A stretch of DNA of 64,000 nt, taken from NCBI RefSeq assembly GCF_000254135.1, contig NZ_AINS01000011.1, forward strand, positions 1 to 64,000, in the 5' to 3' direction. Positions 9,066 through 18,647 of this stretch are shown here, one piece after another; within the stretch, counting starts at the first letter, position 1; every line of letters starts with the position of its first letter. A model generated the notes under the pieces. The model did not search any database and was not told the origin of the DNA. It saw only the letters and a list, made by a program, of their open reading frames with translations. Source of the DNA: Campylobacter coli LMG 9860 (GTDB lineage: Bacteria; Campylobacterota; Campylobacteria; Campylobacterales; Campylobacteraceae). The position numbers and the translations under genes were made by a program.

Positions 9066-10452
9066 TGAAATAGCAAAAGAAACTTTAATCACACTTAAGG
9101 ATAGAAAGCTTCGTCCTACCCCTGAAAATTATACAGAAATTTTTGAAGAGCTTTCTAAAAAATATGGTTTAATAAGCTCAAATAAAGCCAAGCTTGAAAA
9201 ATATAAAGCTTTGCTTTTACCAAACTATCAACAAGAGTTAAATTCTAAATCCATCCGTACTTTAGAAGAATTAATAAGCTTTTTAATCTCCGCATTAAAT
9301 AGACAAAATGGAAAGCAATTTAGTGAATTTTTCGATTTTTTGGCTACCTTATCTAAAAGTTTGCAAGTAAGTAAAGATAAAAAAATCAGAGACTTGGCTA
9401 AAATTACTTCTATTAGAATTTCAAAAACTATGGACAGCGAAAGTATTTATTTGCTTTCTAAAAAATGGAAAGAATTTGAAAAAAATTATAACGAAAATGA
9501 TTTAGAAGGCGGATTAAGAAGATATGGCATCGCAAAATATGATGATTTTGATACCGTGGTTAAAAAACTTTTAAATAAGTTAGAAGAAAGAAGTTTAGAA
9601 GTTTTTGCTGAACTTTTGGCTTCTTGTTTGAATCCATCTTTGGTTGAGGATCTTAAAATTCATGGTTTTGCACAAAATTTACTTCAAAAACCCTTTCTTT
9701 TAAGTGAAAGCGGTTTTAAAAATGAACTTTTAGAATTTGTCAATCGTCGTGTGATGGTTGATAATATGTATGTGCAAAAAAATTTAAATTTTTTTAATGA
9801 TAACTTGAAAAAGATTTATGAACTTTTTATGCTGTTAAACAAGTCCAATGAGCAAAATATGGATTTTATAAATACCTTAAAACCCGATAAACAAGGGGAA
9901 ATAAAACTTAGTTTTGAACTTTTAAAACAAAAATTTATACAACTTAATGAGAGGATTAATTCTTTAAATGCACAAATTGAATTTACGCAAAATTTAGAAG
10001 AGCGTGAATCTTGGAGTGTTTTAAAAGAGCTTGAGAGATTGGATGAAAATTACAATAAATATAAAGTTAATTATTCTTTAGCATTATTTTCTATAAAAAA
10101 TTATCGTTTTATTATGGAAAGGTATGGGGTAGGTAGCTTAAATGAAATTTTTGTGCGTTTTAAAAAAATTTTAAAAGATAATTGCTCTGAATTTGATGAG
10201 CTTTGGATGATAGATGAAAAGAGTTATCTTATTATTTCACCTGGAAGAAATAAAGAAAAAGTGGCACAGCTTGTCCGAGAAAATTTAAAGACTATTGAAA
10301 ATTTTCGTTTTATTTATAAGCAAGATATTATTACTCCAAAAATTATCACAGCTTATTTGGATAAGCAAAGTAAGCCCCATACTAATATTTTAGAAGAATT
10401 AATGAATCAAATTTCAAATTTAGATGAAAGAAACAATGCAAAAGATCAGTAA
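9049..10452 (+). CDS. Unknown protein with a degenerate GGDEF-like C-terminus
   Basis: A 467-residue soluble protein starting at GTG 9049 behind AAGGGA, inside the end of the lipoprotein gene. The N-terminal two thirds look mostly helical. From about residue 325 the pattern (YSLALFSIKNYRFIMERYG, then FVRFKKILKDN, then DELWMIDEKSYLIISPG) follows the fold of diguanylate cyclase domains, but no GGDEF signature is present, so cyclic-di-GMP synthesis is unlikely. It could be a scaffold or sensor. The function is unknown; the GGDEF likeness is my inference from the spacing of hydrophobic and charged positions. Confidence 0.8.
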   Translation: MLPNINEIAKETLITLKDRKLRPTPENYTEIFEELSKKYGLISSNKAKLEKYKALLLPNYQQELNSKSIRTLEELISFLISALNRQNGKQFSEFFDFLATLSKSLQVSKDKKIRDLAKITSIRISKTMDSESIYLLSKKWKEFEKNYNENDLEGGLRRYGIAKYDDFDTVVKKLLNKLEERSLEVFAELLASCLNPSLVEDLKIHGFAQNLLQKPFLLSESGFKNELLEFVNRRVMVDNMYVQKNLNFFNDNLKKIYELFMLLNKSNEQNMDFINTLKPDKQGEIKLSFELLKQKFIQLNERINSLNAQIEFTQNLEERESWSVLKELERLDENYNKYKVNYSLALFSIKNYRFIMERYGVGSLNEIFVRFKKILKDNCSEFDELWMIDEKSYLIISPGRNKEKVAQLVRENLKTIENFRFIYKQDIITPKIITAYLDKQSKPHTNILEELMNQISNLDERNNAKDQ

Positions 10453-11611
10453 GGTTGATGAATTTTTAGTACAAAAAAGTACAAATTATGACAAGATTGA
10501 TCGTTTTGTTATGTTTAGAATGTATGAAAAATATAAAACAAATTTTTCGATTAAACCCATTGTGCATATTATAGGAACCAATGGAAAAGGAAGTACGGGT
10601 AGATTTTTAACCCAGCTTTTAGAAGGCTTGGGTTTTAAAGTGGGGCATTATACCAGTCCGCATATTTTTGAATTTCGTGAGCGCTTTTATAAAAATGGAG
10701 ATATTATTAGCGAAAATGATTTAGAGCTCGCGCATGAAAATTTGTTAGATATTTTTAAGGATAATTTAAAAAAACTTAGCTATTTTGAATATGCTACTTT
10801 TTTAGCAGTCGAGCTTTTTAAAGATTGTGATTATGCGATTTTTGAAGCAGGAGTTGGGGGTGAATATGATGCAACTTCTGTTTTTGTTAAAAGCTTGAGT
10901 ATTTTTACAAAGGTGGGATTTGATCATACTCAAATTTTAGGAGATAGTTTAGAAAAGATTGCTAGAACAAAATTTAAAGTTATGGCAAAACAAGCTTTGA
11001 TTTCAAGCGAGCAAGATGAAAGAGTTTTGCAAATGGCTCAAAAAATAGCATTTTTAAAAAATACAAAATTATATTTTTCATGGCAGTTAAAGGATGAAAA
11101 TTTAATGCAATTAAATGAGTATGTTCAAAAATACGATTTGCCTGAATTTTTAAGACACAATTTAATTTTAGCCTTAAATGCATTAGAAATATTACTTTCT
11201 AAAGAAAAACTTAGTCAAGCTTTGTTAAAATTAGGAAAATTAAATTTAAAGGGACGCTGTGAGCAAATTGCGCCCCATTTGTATGTGGATGTGGGTCATA
11301 ATGTTATGGCTGCTAGCGCCCTGTGTAAAAAATTTAGTGGCAAAAAGCTTGTTTTAATCTACAATTCTTATCTTGATAAAGATATTTTTGAGATTTTAAA
11401 AACATTAAAGCCTATTATTGATACAATAAAAATATATAAATATGTAAGTTTAGAAAGAAGATTGGCTAATGATAAAATTTATCAAGTTGCCAATGCTTTA
11501 AATCTTAAGTGTGAAGAATTTGTTTCTTTAGATGAAAAGAAAAAAACTTTAGTTTTTGGTTCTTTCGCTTTAGTCGAAAGTTTTTTAAAGGAGTGGAGTG
11601 ATAAAAAATAA
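10436..11611 (+). CDS. folC: Folylpolyglutamate/dihydrofolate synthase
   Basis: Adds glutamate to folates, and in many bacteria also joins dihydropteroate to glutamate. The Mur-ligase-type ATP loop IIGTNGKGSTGR lies near residue 45, followed by HYTSPHIFEFRERF and EAGVGGEYDAT. The C-terminus keeps DVGHN, the usual start of the second domain. I use ATG 10436; an ATG at 10424 adds four residues. The 5' end overlaps the preceding gene and the 3' end overlaps the next by 14 bases. Confidence 0.93.
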   Translation: MQKISKVDEFLVQKSTNYDKIDRFVMFRMYEKYKTNFSIKPIVHIIGTNGKGSTGRFLTQLLEGLGFKVGHYTSPHIFEFRERFYKNGDIISENDLELAHENLLDIFKDNLKKLSYFEYATFLAVELFKDCDYAIFEAGVGGEYDATSVFVKSLSIFTKVGFDHTQILGDSLEKIARTKFKVMAKQALISSEQDERVLQMAQKIAFLKNTKLYFSWQLKDENLMQLNEYVQKYDLPEFLRHNLILALNALEILLSKEKLSQALLKLGKLNLKGRCEQIAPHLYVDVGHNVMAASALCKKFSGKKLVLIYNSYLDKDIFEILKTLKPIIDTIKIYKYVSLERRLANDKIYQVANALNLKCEEFVSLDEKKKTLVFGSFALVESFLKEWSDKK

Positions 11612-12500
11612 ATTTACCATCACTATTACAGATATTAATGGTTCAAGGCATTTTTATTTAAATCAGATCATTAAAAAAATCGTTCTTTATGTAGTAGCTT
11701 TTATATTTTTGTTTTTAATTTTTAGCGGTTTTTATATTAAATATCTTGATAGCAAACTGAGTGATATTAGTACTAAAAGAGAAGAGCTTTTAGCAAAAAG
11801 CAAGGAATTAGAACTTGCTAATGCGCAAATGCAAAAAAATGTTGAAGAAAAAGCAAAGCAATATGCAGCTATAGAAGATAAGATTGCTTCTTTTGAAGAA
11901 GCTTTGGGCTTAGAAGCTGAAAATAATCTTACTATTACAGATAGGCTTGATAATTTAAAGCTTACAAATGAGCAGAAAATTGGGATTTTAGGACAAATTC
12001 CTAATGGATGGCCTATTGAAAATAAAGGCGTTACGGGAAATTTTGGATGGAGGGAACACCCTCTTTTAAAAAGAAGAGAATTTCATCCAGGTATTGATTT
12101 AAGAGCAGCGATAGGTACGCCTATATATGCACCTGCTAGTGGGGTGGTTGAGTTTTCAGGATATAGTGATAATGGTTATGGGTATAATGTGATTTTGCTA
12201 CATAATTTTGGCTTTAAAACTGTTTTTGCTCATATGGTGAGAAAAGATGTTGTTAAAGCAGGCCAGTTTGTCAATAAGGGGCAACTGATAGGCTATACTG
12301 GCAACACAGGACTTTCAACAGGTCCGCATTTGCACTATGAAGTAAGGTTTATTAATAAAACCTTAGAACCTTTATATTTTTTAAATTTAGAAAGAAAAAA
12401 TATGAATGAGTTTTTTAATCAAGAAAGGAGAGTTCCATGGCAATCTTTAATAAAAGCGGTAACGGCACAGCACTTAGCTCCAGTTCCGAAACAACAGTAA
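11598..12500 (+). CDS. LytM/M23 peptidoglycan endopeptidase, membrane anchored
   Basis: One membrane helix (about residues 25-48) is followed by a coiled coil (50-110) and a C-terminal M23 domain. Zinc ligands are visible in HPGIDL (His about 163) and HLHYEV (about 243-245). It probably cuts peptide cross-links in the periplasm. The gene directly precedes and overlaps a bactofilin gene, the arrangement of csd1/ccmA in Helicobacter pylori, whose products set helical cell shape. I infer the same role here. It begins at GTG behind AAAGGAG. Confidence 0.9.
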   Translation: MIKNKFTITITDINGSRHFYLNQIIKKIVLYVVAFIFLFLIFSGFYIKYLDSKLSDISTKREELLAKSKELELANAQMQKNVEEKAKQYAAIEDKIASFEEALGLEAENNLTITDRLDNLKLTNEQKIGILGQIPNGWPIENKGVTGNFGWREHPLLKRREFHPGIDLRAAIGTPIYAPASGVVEFSGYSDNGYGYNVILLHNFGFKTVFAHMVRKDVVKAGQFVNKGQLIGYTGNTGLSTGPHLHYEVRFINKTLEPLYFLNLERKNMNEFFNQERRVPWQSLIKAVTAQHLAPVPKQQ

Positions 12501-12832
12501 TTTCATCAGGTGCTAGAATAGAGGGTAAATTTTATTTTGCTTCTATGCTTCATGTGGATGGAGAGCTTAATGGTATAGTGCATTCTGAAAGCATAGTAGT
12601 TATAGGAAAAAATGGGAATTTAAAAGGTGAGCTTAAGGCTGATAAGATAGTTGTTAATGGCTGCTTTGAAGGCGATTTGGAGGCAGATAGCCTTGAAATT
12701 TTAGCAGGTGGCGTGGTTAGCGGGAATATCAGCATTAAAGACTTAGCTATAGAAAATGGCGGTCGTTTTAATGGGACTAGTAAAATAAAGCAAGAAGAGC
12801 CTGTAAGGTTGTTAGAGAATAGCTCAGAATAA
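12437..12832 (+). CDS. Bactofilin, cell-shape scaffold
   Basis: A 131-residue protein with a short disordered N-terminus and a central bactofilin domain made of repeating hydrophobic/Gly strands (EGKFYFASMLHVDGELNG, NGNLKGELKADKIVVNG, GVVSGNISIKDLAIENGG), followed by an acidic tail. Bactofilins polymerise without nucleotide. It lies 64 bases inside the preceding M23 gene in another frame, with its own AAGGAG site, and abuts mfd. It is a CcmA-type protein by context. Confidence 0.92.
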   Translation: MAIFNKSGNGTALSSSSETTVISSGARIEGKFYFASMLHVDGELNGIVHSESIVVIGKNGNLKGELKADKIVVNGCFEGDLEADSLEILAGGVVSGNISIKDLAIENGGRFNGTSKIKQEEPVRLLENSSE

Positions 12833-15768
12833 TGCAAGCAAATTTTTTTGAGTATTTACAAGATTCAAATATAGCACAATTAGTGCTTTGCGAAGATGAT
12901 AAAGAATCTTTTTTGCTTTCTCAAGTTGCTCTTTTTAAGGATCTAAAAACCTTTGTTTTACCTGATTTTAGAGCTGAATTCGGAGATGATTTAAGGGCTT
13001 TTTCCAAGGAGCTTTTTGAGCTTTGCAAGGTTTTAAATGCTTATCACAAGGAAAAAGATACTAAAATTCTTATTTCCCCTTTGTCTACCATACTTAAAAA
13101 ATTACCCGGTCAAAAACATTTAAAAAATTACAAACTTTCTAAGAAAAATGTTTTTAATTTAAGTGAATTTAAAAATGAGCTCAACAAGCTTGGATATGAA
13201 TTTGTGGATATGGTTCAAGATAAGGGTGAGGTAAGTATACGCGGAGAGATTATTGATATATTTTGTATCAATGAAGAATTACCTACTAGGGTTTTGCTTT
13301 TTGGAGATGAGTTAGAAAGCATTAGAAAATTTGATCCTATGAATCAAAAATCATTTCCCAAAGAATATGAAGAACTTGAAATTTGTCCTTTTTTGACATA
13401 TTTTTCTGAGGAAAATTATGAAAATTTTAAAGACAAATTAGAAAATTTCAATAGCGATGTTTTGATTAATGATATTAATTCTTTAGGATTTTGGTGTATT
13501 AATGATTTTTGTGATTATTTAGAACTTGATTTTATAAGTATCAAAAAATTCAATCAAGAAGAATGGGATAAAGATCTTAGCAAAATCAATGCTAAAATTA
13601 TACCCCAAGCCTCTGTTTATAAGGATTTAAAAAGTTCTTACAATAAAGACTTCTTTTCTTTGCAACAAAATAAAAAAATTACGATTTTGGCTAAAAATGA
13701 AGCTTTGTTTAAGGCTTTAGAGCTTGAAAATACACAAAATATTTCTTTTCAAAAAAGCGATTTGATCCTTAATTTAATTAGCAATCAAGAACTTATCATC
13801 TCATTAAATCATAAAGAAAAACAAAAATATAAGCGTAAAGCAAATTTGATTATAGATGAGTTAAAAATTGGTGATTTTATCGTTCATGAGGATTATGGTG
13901 TGGGTAAATTCTTAGGTCTTGAAATGATTAGCATTAGTGGGGCTAAGAAAGAATTTGTTGCCATTGAATATCAAAATAGCGATAAACTTCTTTTACCGGT
14001 TGAAAATCTTTATATGATAGATAAGTATTTAGGAGCTAGTGGAGGCATACCGCTTTTAGATCGCTTGGGAAAAATGACTTTTATCAGGCTAAAAGAAAGG
14101 CTAAAAACCAAGCTTTTGGCTATTGCTTCTGAGATTGTTATTATGGCGGCTAAAAGAGCTTTAATTAAACCAAAAGAAATCAAGATAGATTATGCAGATC
14201 AAGCTTATTTTGTTTCAAAAGCTGGATTTTCTTATACACAAGATCAAAATAAGGCTTGTGAAGAAATTTTAAACGATTTTGAAAACGGCAAAGTGATGGA
14301 TAGACTTTTAAGCGGTGATGTGGGTTTTGGTAAAACCGAAGTTGTGATGAATGCTATTTATCCCGTGGTAAAAAGCGGTTTTTGTGCTTTTTTCTTTGCG
14401 CCTACCACGCTTTTATCTCATCAGCATTATAAGAGTTTAAAAAAGCGTTTTGAGCCTTTTGGCATTGAAGTTTTTAAACTGGATCGCTTTACAAGCACTA
14501 AAGAGAAAAAAACTTTAATGTTAAATTTAGAACAAAACAAAGCCTGCGTGGTGATTGGCACCCACGCACTTTTAAATGTAGAATGTGAAAATTTAGCCCT
14601 TGTTATCATTGATGAGGAGCATAAATTTGGAGTAAAACAAAAAGAAAAATTAAAAGAATTAACCCAAAATTCTCATCTTTTATCTATGTCTGCTACTCCT
14701 ATACCAAGGAGTTTAAATCAAGCTTTAAGCTCTATAAAATCTTATAGTGTTTTACAAACCCCTCCAGAAGATAGGCTTGATGTTAGAACCTTTGTGAAAG
14801 AAAATGATGATGCGCTTTTAAAAGAGGCTATAACAAGAGAATTAAGACGCGGCGGACAAATTTTTTATATACACAATCATATTGCAAGTATAGAGCAATG
14901 TAAAAAACATTTACTTGATTTATTTAAAAATTTAAGGATTTTGATTTTGCATTCTAAAATTGATGCGAAGATTCAAGAAGAAGAAATGCTTAAATTTGAA
15001 AACAAAGAATACGATTTACTTTTAAGCACTTCTATTGTTGAAAGCGGTATTGATCTGCCTAATGCAAATACTATGATAGTCGAAAGAAGTGATAGATTTG
15101 GAATGGCTGATTTGCACCAATTACGCGGCCGTGTAGGCAGGAGTGATAGGCAGGGGTATTGTTATTTTTTAGTTGAAAATAAAGAAGAACTTACTCAAGA
15201 TGCACTTAAGCGTCTTGTTTCTTTAGAGAGTAATTCTTATTTAGGAGCAGGTTCAGTTTTAGCTTATCATGATCTTGAAATTCGCGGAGGTGGAAATTTG
15301 CTAGGTATCGATCAAAGCGGACACATAGAGCAAATTGGACTTAGCTTGTATCTTAAAATGCTAGAAGATGAGTTAAATGCACTTACTAAAAAAGAAAGCT
15401 TTGAAGAGAAAAAAATAGACTTAAAACTTACCATCAATGCTTTTTTAAATTCAGAACTTATCAATGAAGATCGTTTAAGATTGGAGCTTTATCGTAGACT
15501 TAGTAAATGTAAAAATATAGATGAAGTCTATGAAATTGAAGGTGAGATAGAGGATCGCTTTGGGAAATTAGATCTTTATACAAAGCAGTTTTTAACATTG
15601 ATTATAATTAAAATTTTAGCTTTGGGGAAATTTAAAACCATAAGTAATTTTGAGCAAAATATACAATTTGTAAAAATTGATGACGAAAAAGAGTTTATTA
15701 AAGCAAGAAGCAAAGATGATGATGATATTATAGAAGCAGTTTTAACGCATTTAAGGAAAGATAAATAA
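12832..15768 (+). CDS. mfd: Transcription-repair coupling factor Mfd
   Basis: ATP-dependent translocase that removes stalled RNA polymerase and recruits UvrA. A UvrB-like N-terminus is followed by the polymerase-interaction region (GDFIVHEDYGVGKFLG, about 345). The helicase core has GDVGFGKTE at about 496, IIDEEHKFG near 595, and the translocation motif LRGRVGRSDRQGYC near 765. The 978 residues are shorter than E. coli Mfd (1148) but usual for Campylobacter relatives. It starts at the last base of the bactofilin stop. Confidence 0.97.
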   Translation: MQANFFEYLQDSNIAQLVLCEDDKESFLLSQVALFKDLKTFVLPDFRAEFGDDLRAFSKELFELCKVLNAYHKEKDTKILISPLSTILKKLPGQKHLKNYKLSKKNVFNLSEFKNELNKLGYEFVDMVQDKGEVSIRGEIIDIFCINEELPTRVLLFGDELESIRKFDPMNQKSFPKEYEELEICPFLTYFSEENYENFKDKLENFNSDVLINDINSLGFWCINDFCDYLELDFISIKKFNQEEWDKDLSKINAKIIPQASVYKDLKSSYNKDFFSLQQNKKITILAKNEALFKALELENTQNISFQKSDLILNLISNQELIISLNHKEKQKYKRKANLIIDELKIGDFIVHEDYGVGKFLGLEMISISGAKKEFVAIEYQNSDKLLLPVENLYMIDKYLGASGGIPLLDRLGKMTFIRLKERLKTKLLAIASEIVIMAAKRALIKPKEIKIDYADQAYFVSKAGFSYTQDQNKACEEILNDFENGKVMDRLLSGDVGFGKTEVVMNAIYPVVKSGFCAFFFAPTTLLSHQHYKSLKKRFEPFGIEVFKLDRFTSTKEKKTLMLNLEQNKACVVIGTHALLNVECENLALVIIDEEHKFGVKQKEKLKELTQNSHLLSMSATPIPRSLNQALSSIKSYSVLQTPPEDRLDVRTFVKENDDALLKEAITRELRRGGQIFYIHNHIASIEQCKKHLLDLFKNLRILILHSKIDAKIQEEEMLKFENKEYDLLLSTSIVESGIDLPNANTMIVERSDRFGMADLHQLRGRVGRSDRQGYCYFLVENKEELTQDALKRLVSLESNSYLGAGSVLAYHDLEIRGGGNLLGIDQSGHIEQIGLSLYLKMLEDELNALTKKESFEEKKIDLKLTINAFLNSELINEDRLRLELYRRLSKCKNIDEVYEIEGEIEDRFGKLDLYTKQFLTLIIIKILALGKFKTISNFEQNIQFVKIDDEKEFIKARSKDDDDIIEAVLTHLRKDK

Positions 15769-16533
15769 ATGATTGACTGGGATAAAACTTATGCGGCAAT
15801 TTATAGATCTAGAAAAGATTATTTAAAACCCATTATAGATCTTGATAATATCAGCTTAAATGATTTATTGGGCATGGAAGAACAAAAAAATGTCCTTTAT
15901 CAAAATACTTTAAATTTTATCCATAATAAAGGAGCAAATCACGCACTTTTATGGGGTGCTAAGGGTACGGGTAAATCAAGCTTGATTAAGGCTATTTTTA
16001 ATGAATTTAAAGACAAAGGCTTAAGGCTTGTAGAGTTAGCTAAAGATGATTTATTTGCTTTAGTTGATATTATCGATGAGTTAAGAGAACAGCCTTTTAA
16101 ATTTATATTATTTTGTGATGATTTTTCCTTTGAAAAAAACGATGATAGTTATAAATTTTTAAAGCCCTTGTTAGAGGGTAGTATAGAAGCACCTCCGCAA
16201 AATATTATTATTTATGCGAGTTCTAATAGACGCCATTTATTAAGTGAAAGTATGAGTGATAATCAAGGAGTTCAAGTTACTCATACAGAGCTTCATGCAA
16301 GCGATGCGGCTGAGGAGAGATTGAGTTTAAGCGATAGATTTGGCCTTTGGCTTAGTTTTTATCAAGGAAATTTAAACGAGTATTTAAAGCTTGTTGATTT
16401 TTATTTTAAAGATATAAAATGCGATAAAGAGCTTTTGCATAAAAAAGCAAAAGAATTTGCAAATTTAAGAGCAAGTAGAAGTGGAAGAACTGCAAAGCAA
16501 TTTTATTTAGCCTTTAAGGAGAGTATTGAATGA
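15769..16533 (+). CDS. DUF815-family ATPase
   Basis: A 254-residue AAA-like ATPase. The Walker A motif WGAKGTGKSSL lies near residue 62, the acidic Walker B region FILFCDDFSFE near 117 and the sensor-like IIIYASSNRRHLL near 143. These features and the length match the DUF815 family, whose role is not established. It is packed between mfd and a DNA glycosylase gene (start one base after mfd, four-base overlap at its end), which suggests a link to DNA repair only by position. Confidence 0.85.
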   Translation: MIDWDKTYAAIYRSRKDYLKPIIDLDNISLNDLLGMEEQKNVLYQNTLNFIHNKGANHALLWGAKGTGKSSLIKAIFNEFKDKGLRLVELAKDDLFALVDIIDELREQPFKFILFCDDFSFEKNDDSYKFLKPLLEGSIEAPPQNIIIYASSNRRHLLSESMSDNQGVQVTHTELHASDAAEERLSLSDRFGLWLSFYQGNLNEYLKLVDFYFKDIKCDKELLHKKAKEFANLRASRSGRTAKQFYLAFKESIE

Positions 16534-17213
16534 ATGGAGCTGATATTTTTAAAAAACTTCTTGCTTGCAATTTGGATTTTAAAGAATTTGATTGGCTTGA
16601 GAATCAAGGCTTGAGCGATTTTGAGCTTTTAATTTCTGTGATTTTAACCCAAAATACAAAATGGGATAATGTCTTAAAGGCGTTAAATAACTTAAAAAAT
16701 GCGCGAATTTCAAGCTTAGAGCAGCTTTCAAATTTATCCAATCTAGAGCTTGCTACTCTGATAAAACCAAGTGGATTTTACAATACCAAAGCTAAACGCT
16801 TAAAAGAGTTAGCAAATAAGATTTTAGATACTTATAGCAATATAGAAAATTTTAAGAAAAATGTAGATCGAGAATGGCTTTTAAATACTAAAGGTTTAGG
16901 CTTTGAAAGCGTGGATAGCATTTTAAATTATCTTTGCAAAAGAGAAATTTTGGTTGTGGATAGCTATACGCAAAGATTGGCTACACATTTGGGTTATGAA
17001 TTTGAAAATTATGAAGAATTGAGAGAATTTTTTGAAAGCGGCATAGAAAACGAGCAAGAAAATTTGTGTCAAATTTTAGAAAAAAAATACGAGCTTTTTG
17101 AACTTTATCAAATTTTCCATGCTGCGATTATTGCTTTTGGAAAAGTTGCCTTCAAGGGAGTAAAATTGACTTTAGAGGGTGAAAATTTGATTCAAAATTT
17201 AAAGGAAGAATAA
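16530..17213 (+). CDS. 3-methyladenine DNA glycosylase, MagIII-like (endonuclease III superfamily)
   Basis: A helix-hairpin-helix glycosylase of 227 residues. The blocks LISVILTQNTKWDNVLKAL, PSGFYNTKAKRLKELA and REWLLNTKGLGFESVDSIL correspond closely to H. pylori MagIII, which removes 3-methyladenine. VVDSY supplies the catalytic Asp. The four-Cys cluster loop of true endonuclease III is absent, which also favours MagIII over Nth. The start overlaps the DUF815 gene by four bases and the stop overlaps the thiD start. Confidence 0.85.
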   Translation: MNGADIFKKLLACNLDFKEFDWLENQGLSDFELLISVILTQNTKWDNVLKALNNLKNARISSLEQLSNLSNLELATLIKPSGFYNTKAKRLKELANKILDTYSNIENFKKNVDREWLLNTKGLGFESVDSILNYLCKREILVVDSYTQRLATHLGYEFENYEELREFFESGIENEQENLCQILEKKYELFELYQIFHAAIIAFGKVAFKGVKLTLEGENLIQNLKEE

Positions 17214-18025
17214 TGAAAGCAAAAGGAAGTGATTTAATTCCTGTATTGAGTATAGCTGGAAGTGATTGTAGTGGTGGGGCTGGCATACAAGCTGATCTTA
17301 AAACTTTTAGTGCTCACAATCTTTTTGGTATGAGTGTTGTTTTGAGTGTGGTAGCTGAAAATACAGCAAGAGTGATTTCAGTTCATGACATACCCGTTCA
17401 AAGCGTGGATGAGCAAATGCTTGCTGTTTTTGAAGATATAGTGCCAAAGGCTACTAAAATAGGAATGATAGGAACTTGTGAGCTGATGGAGTGTGTGGCT
17501 AGAAATTTAGAAAAATTCAAACCCCAAAATATAGTTATCGATCCTGTGATGTTTGCAAAAAATGGTTTTGCTTTAATGCCACAAGAAAATTGTGATTTTT
17601 TTAAAAAAACCATAGTGAAATTTGCAGATATTCTTACGCCTAATATCCCAGAAGCGGAATTTCTTTGCGATTTTAAAATAAAAAATGAAGAAGATATGAT
17701 AAAAGCGGCTAAATATTTATGTACGCAAGGAGCAAAAGCTGTTTTGCTTAAAGGGGGGCATAGTGAAGAAAATGCCAATGATGTGCTTTTTGATGGTAAT
17801 GAAATTTTTATTTTAAAAGGCGAACGCATAGAAACAAAAAACACTCATGGTACAGGTTGTACACTCTCTTCGGCAATTGCTAGTAATTTAGCCTTGGGAA
17901 AAGATTTGTATAATGCTGTAAGTGAGGCAAAAGAATATGTAAGAAATGCGATTTATTATTCTTTAAATTTAGGGAAGGGCTGTGGGCCAACTAACCATTT
18001 TTTCAGGTTTTTAAATGAAAAATGA
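17213..18025 (+). CDS. thiD: Hydroxymethylpyrimidine (phosphate) kinase
   Basis: Phosphorylates HMP and HMP-P to the pyrophosphate used for thiamine synthesis. The N-terminal IAGSDCSGGAGIQADLKTF and the C-terminal NTHGTGCTLSSAIASNLA are the ribokinase-type signatures. Length (270) is normal. It overlaps thiE by 11 bases, so the two likely form one translational unit. A G6 run at 17753-17758 is in frame. Confidence 0.95.
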   Translation: MKAKGSDLIPVLSIAGSDCSGGAGIQADLKTFSAHNLFGMSVVLSVVAENTARVISVHDIPVQSVDEQMLAVFEDIVPKATKIGMIGTCELMECVARNLEKFKPQNIVIDPVMFAKNGFALMPQENCDFFKKTIVKFADILTPNIPEAEFLCDFKIKNEEDMIKAAKYLCTQGAKAVLLKGGHSEENANDVLFDGNEIFILKGERIETKNTHGTGCTLSSAIASNLALGKDLYNAVSEAKEYVRNAIYYSLNLGKGCGPTNHFFRFLNEK

Positions 18026-18647
18026 TTTAGATCTTAGTCTTTATTTTGTAGCAAGTCGTGGAAAAAAAAGTGATGAGCTTTTTTTAAACACGCTTGAAGA
18101 AGCGATAAAAGGCGGAGTAAGTATAATCCAACTTCGCGAAAAAGAATTAAACTCAAGAGAATTTTACAAGCTTGGCTTGAAAGTACAAAAGCTTTGCAAG
18201 GAGTATGAAATACCCTTTTTAATCAATGATAGAATCGATATCGCCTTAGCTTTAGATGCTGATGGGGTGCATTTAGGACAAGAGGATTTAGAAGTGCGCT
18301 TTGCAAGAAAAATTTTAGGCAAAGAAAAAATCATAGGCTTAAGTCTTAAGAACTTAGAACAATTAAAAGATATTGACGGGGCTGATTATTTAGGTTGTGG
18401 TGCGATTAAGGCTACTCCAACTAAAGAAAGTTCTGTTATAAGTTTTGAAACCTTGAGTCAAATTTGTGAAAAAAGCCCTATAGGCGTGGTAGCAATAGGC
18501 GGGATTGATAAAGAGCTGATTAAAGAGCTAAAGGGCATTAAAATAAGTGGCATTGCAGTAGTTAGAGCCATAATGGATGCGCAAAATGCTTATTTGGCAG
18601 CTAAAGAGCTTAGGCAAGAAATGAATGAAAATTTATCTTTTAAATGA
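18015..18647 (+). CDS. thiE: Thiamine-phosphate synthase
   Basis: Joins HMP pyrophosphate and thiazole phosphate to thiamine phosphate. Conserved elements are IIQLREKE, FLINDRIDIALALDADGVHLGQ, GADYLGCGAIKATPTK and VAIGGI, all expected for a functional ThiE (210 residues). It lies between thiD and hemD with overlaps on both sides. A more divergent paralogue lies at 60125-60730 in the other thiamine cluster. Confidence 0.95.
   Translation: MKNDLDLSLYFVASRGKKSDELFLNTLEEAIKGGVSIIQLREKELNSREFYKLGLKVQKLCKEYEIPFLINDRIDIALALDADGVHLGQEDLEVRFARKILGKEKIIGLSLKNLEQLKDIDGADYLGCGAIKATPTKESSVISFETLSQICEKSPIGVVAIGGIDKELIKELKGIKISGIAVVRAIMDAQNAYLAAKELRQEMNENLSFK

Noticed and set aside
17753-17758. G6 run in thiD as a phase-variation tract
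   Set aside because: Six G is short for slippage in Campylobacter, the frame is intact and the encoded LKGGHSEE is a normal part of the kinase.
17398-17844. 148-codon open frame antisense to thiD
   Set aside because: It is a shadow frame without a ribosome site or recognisable motifs; thiD is clearly the coding strand.
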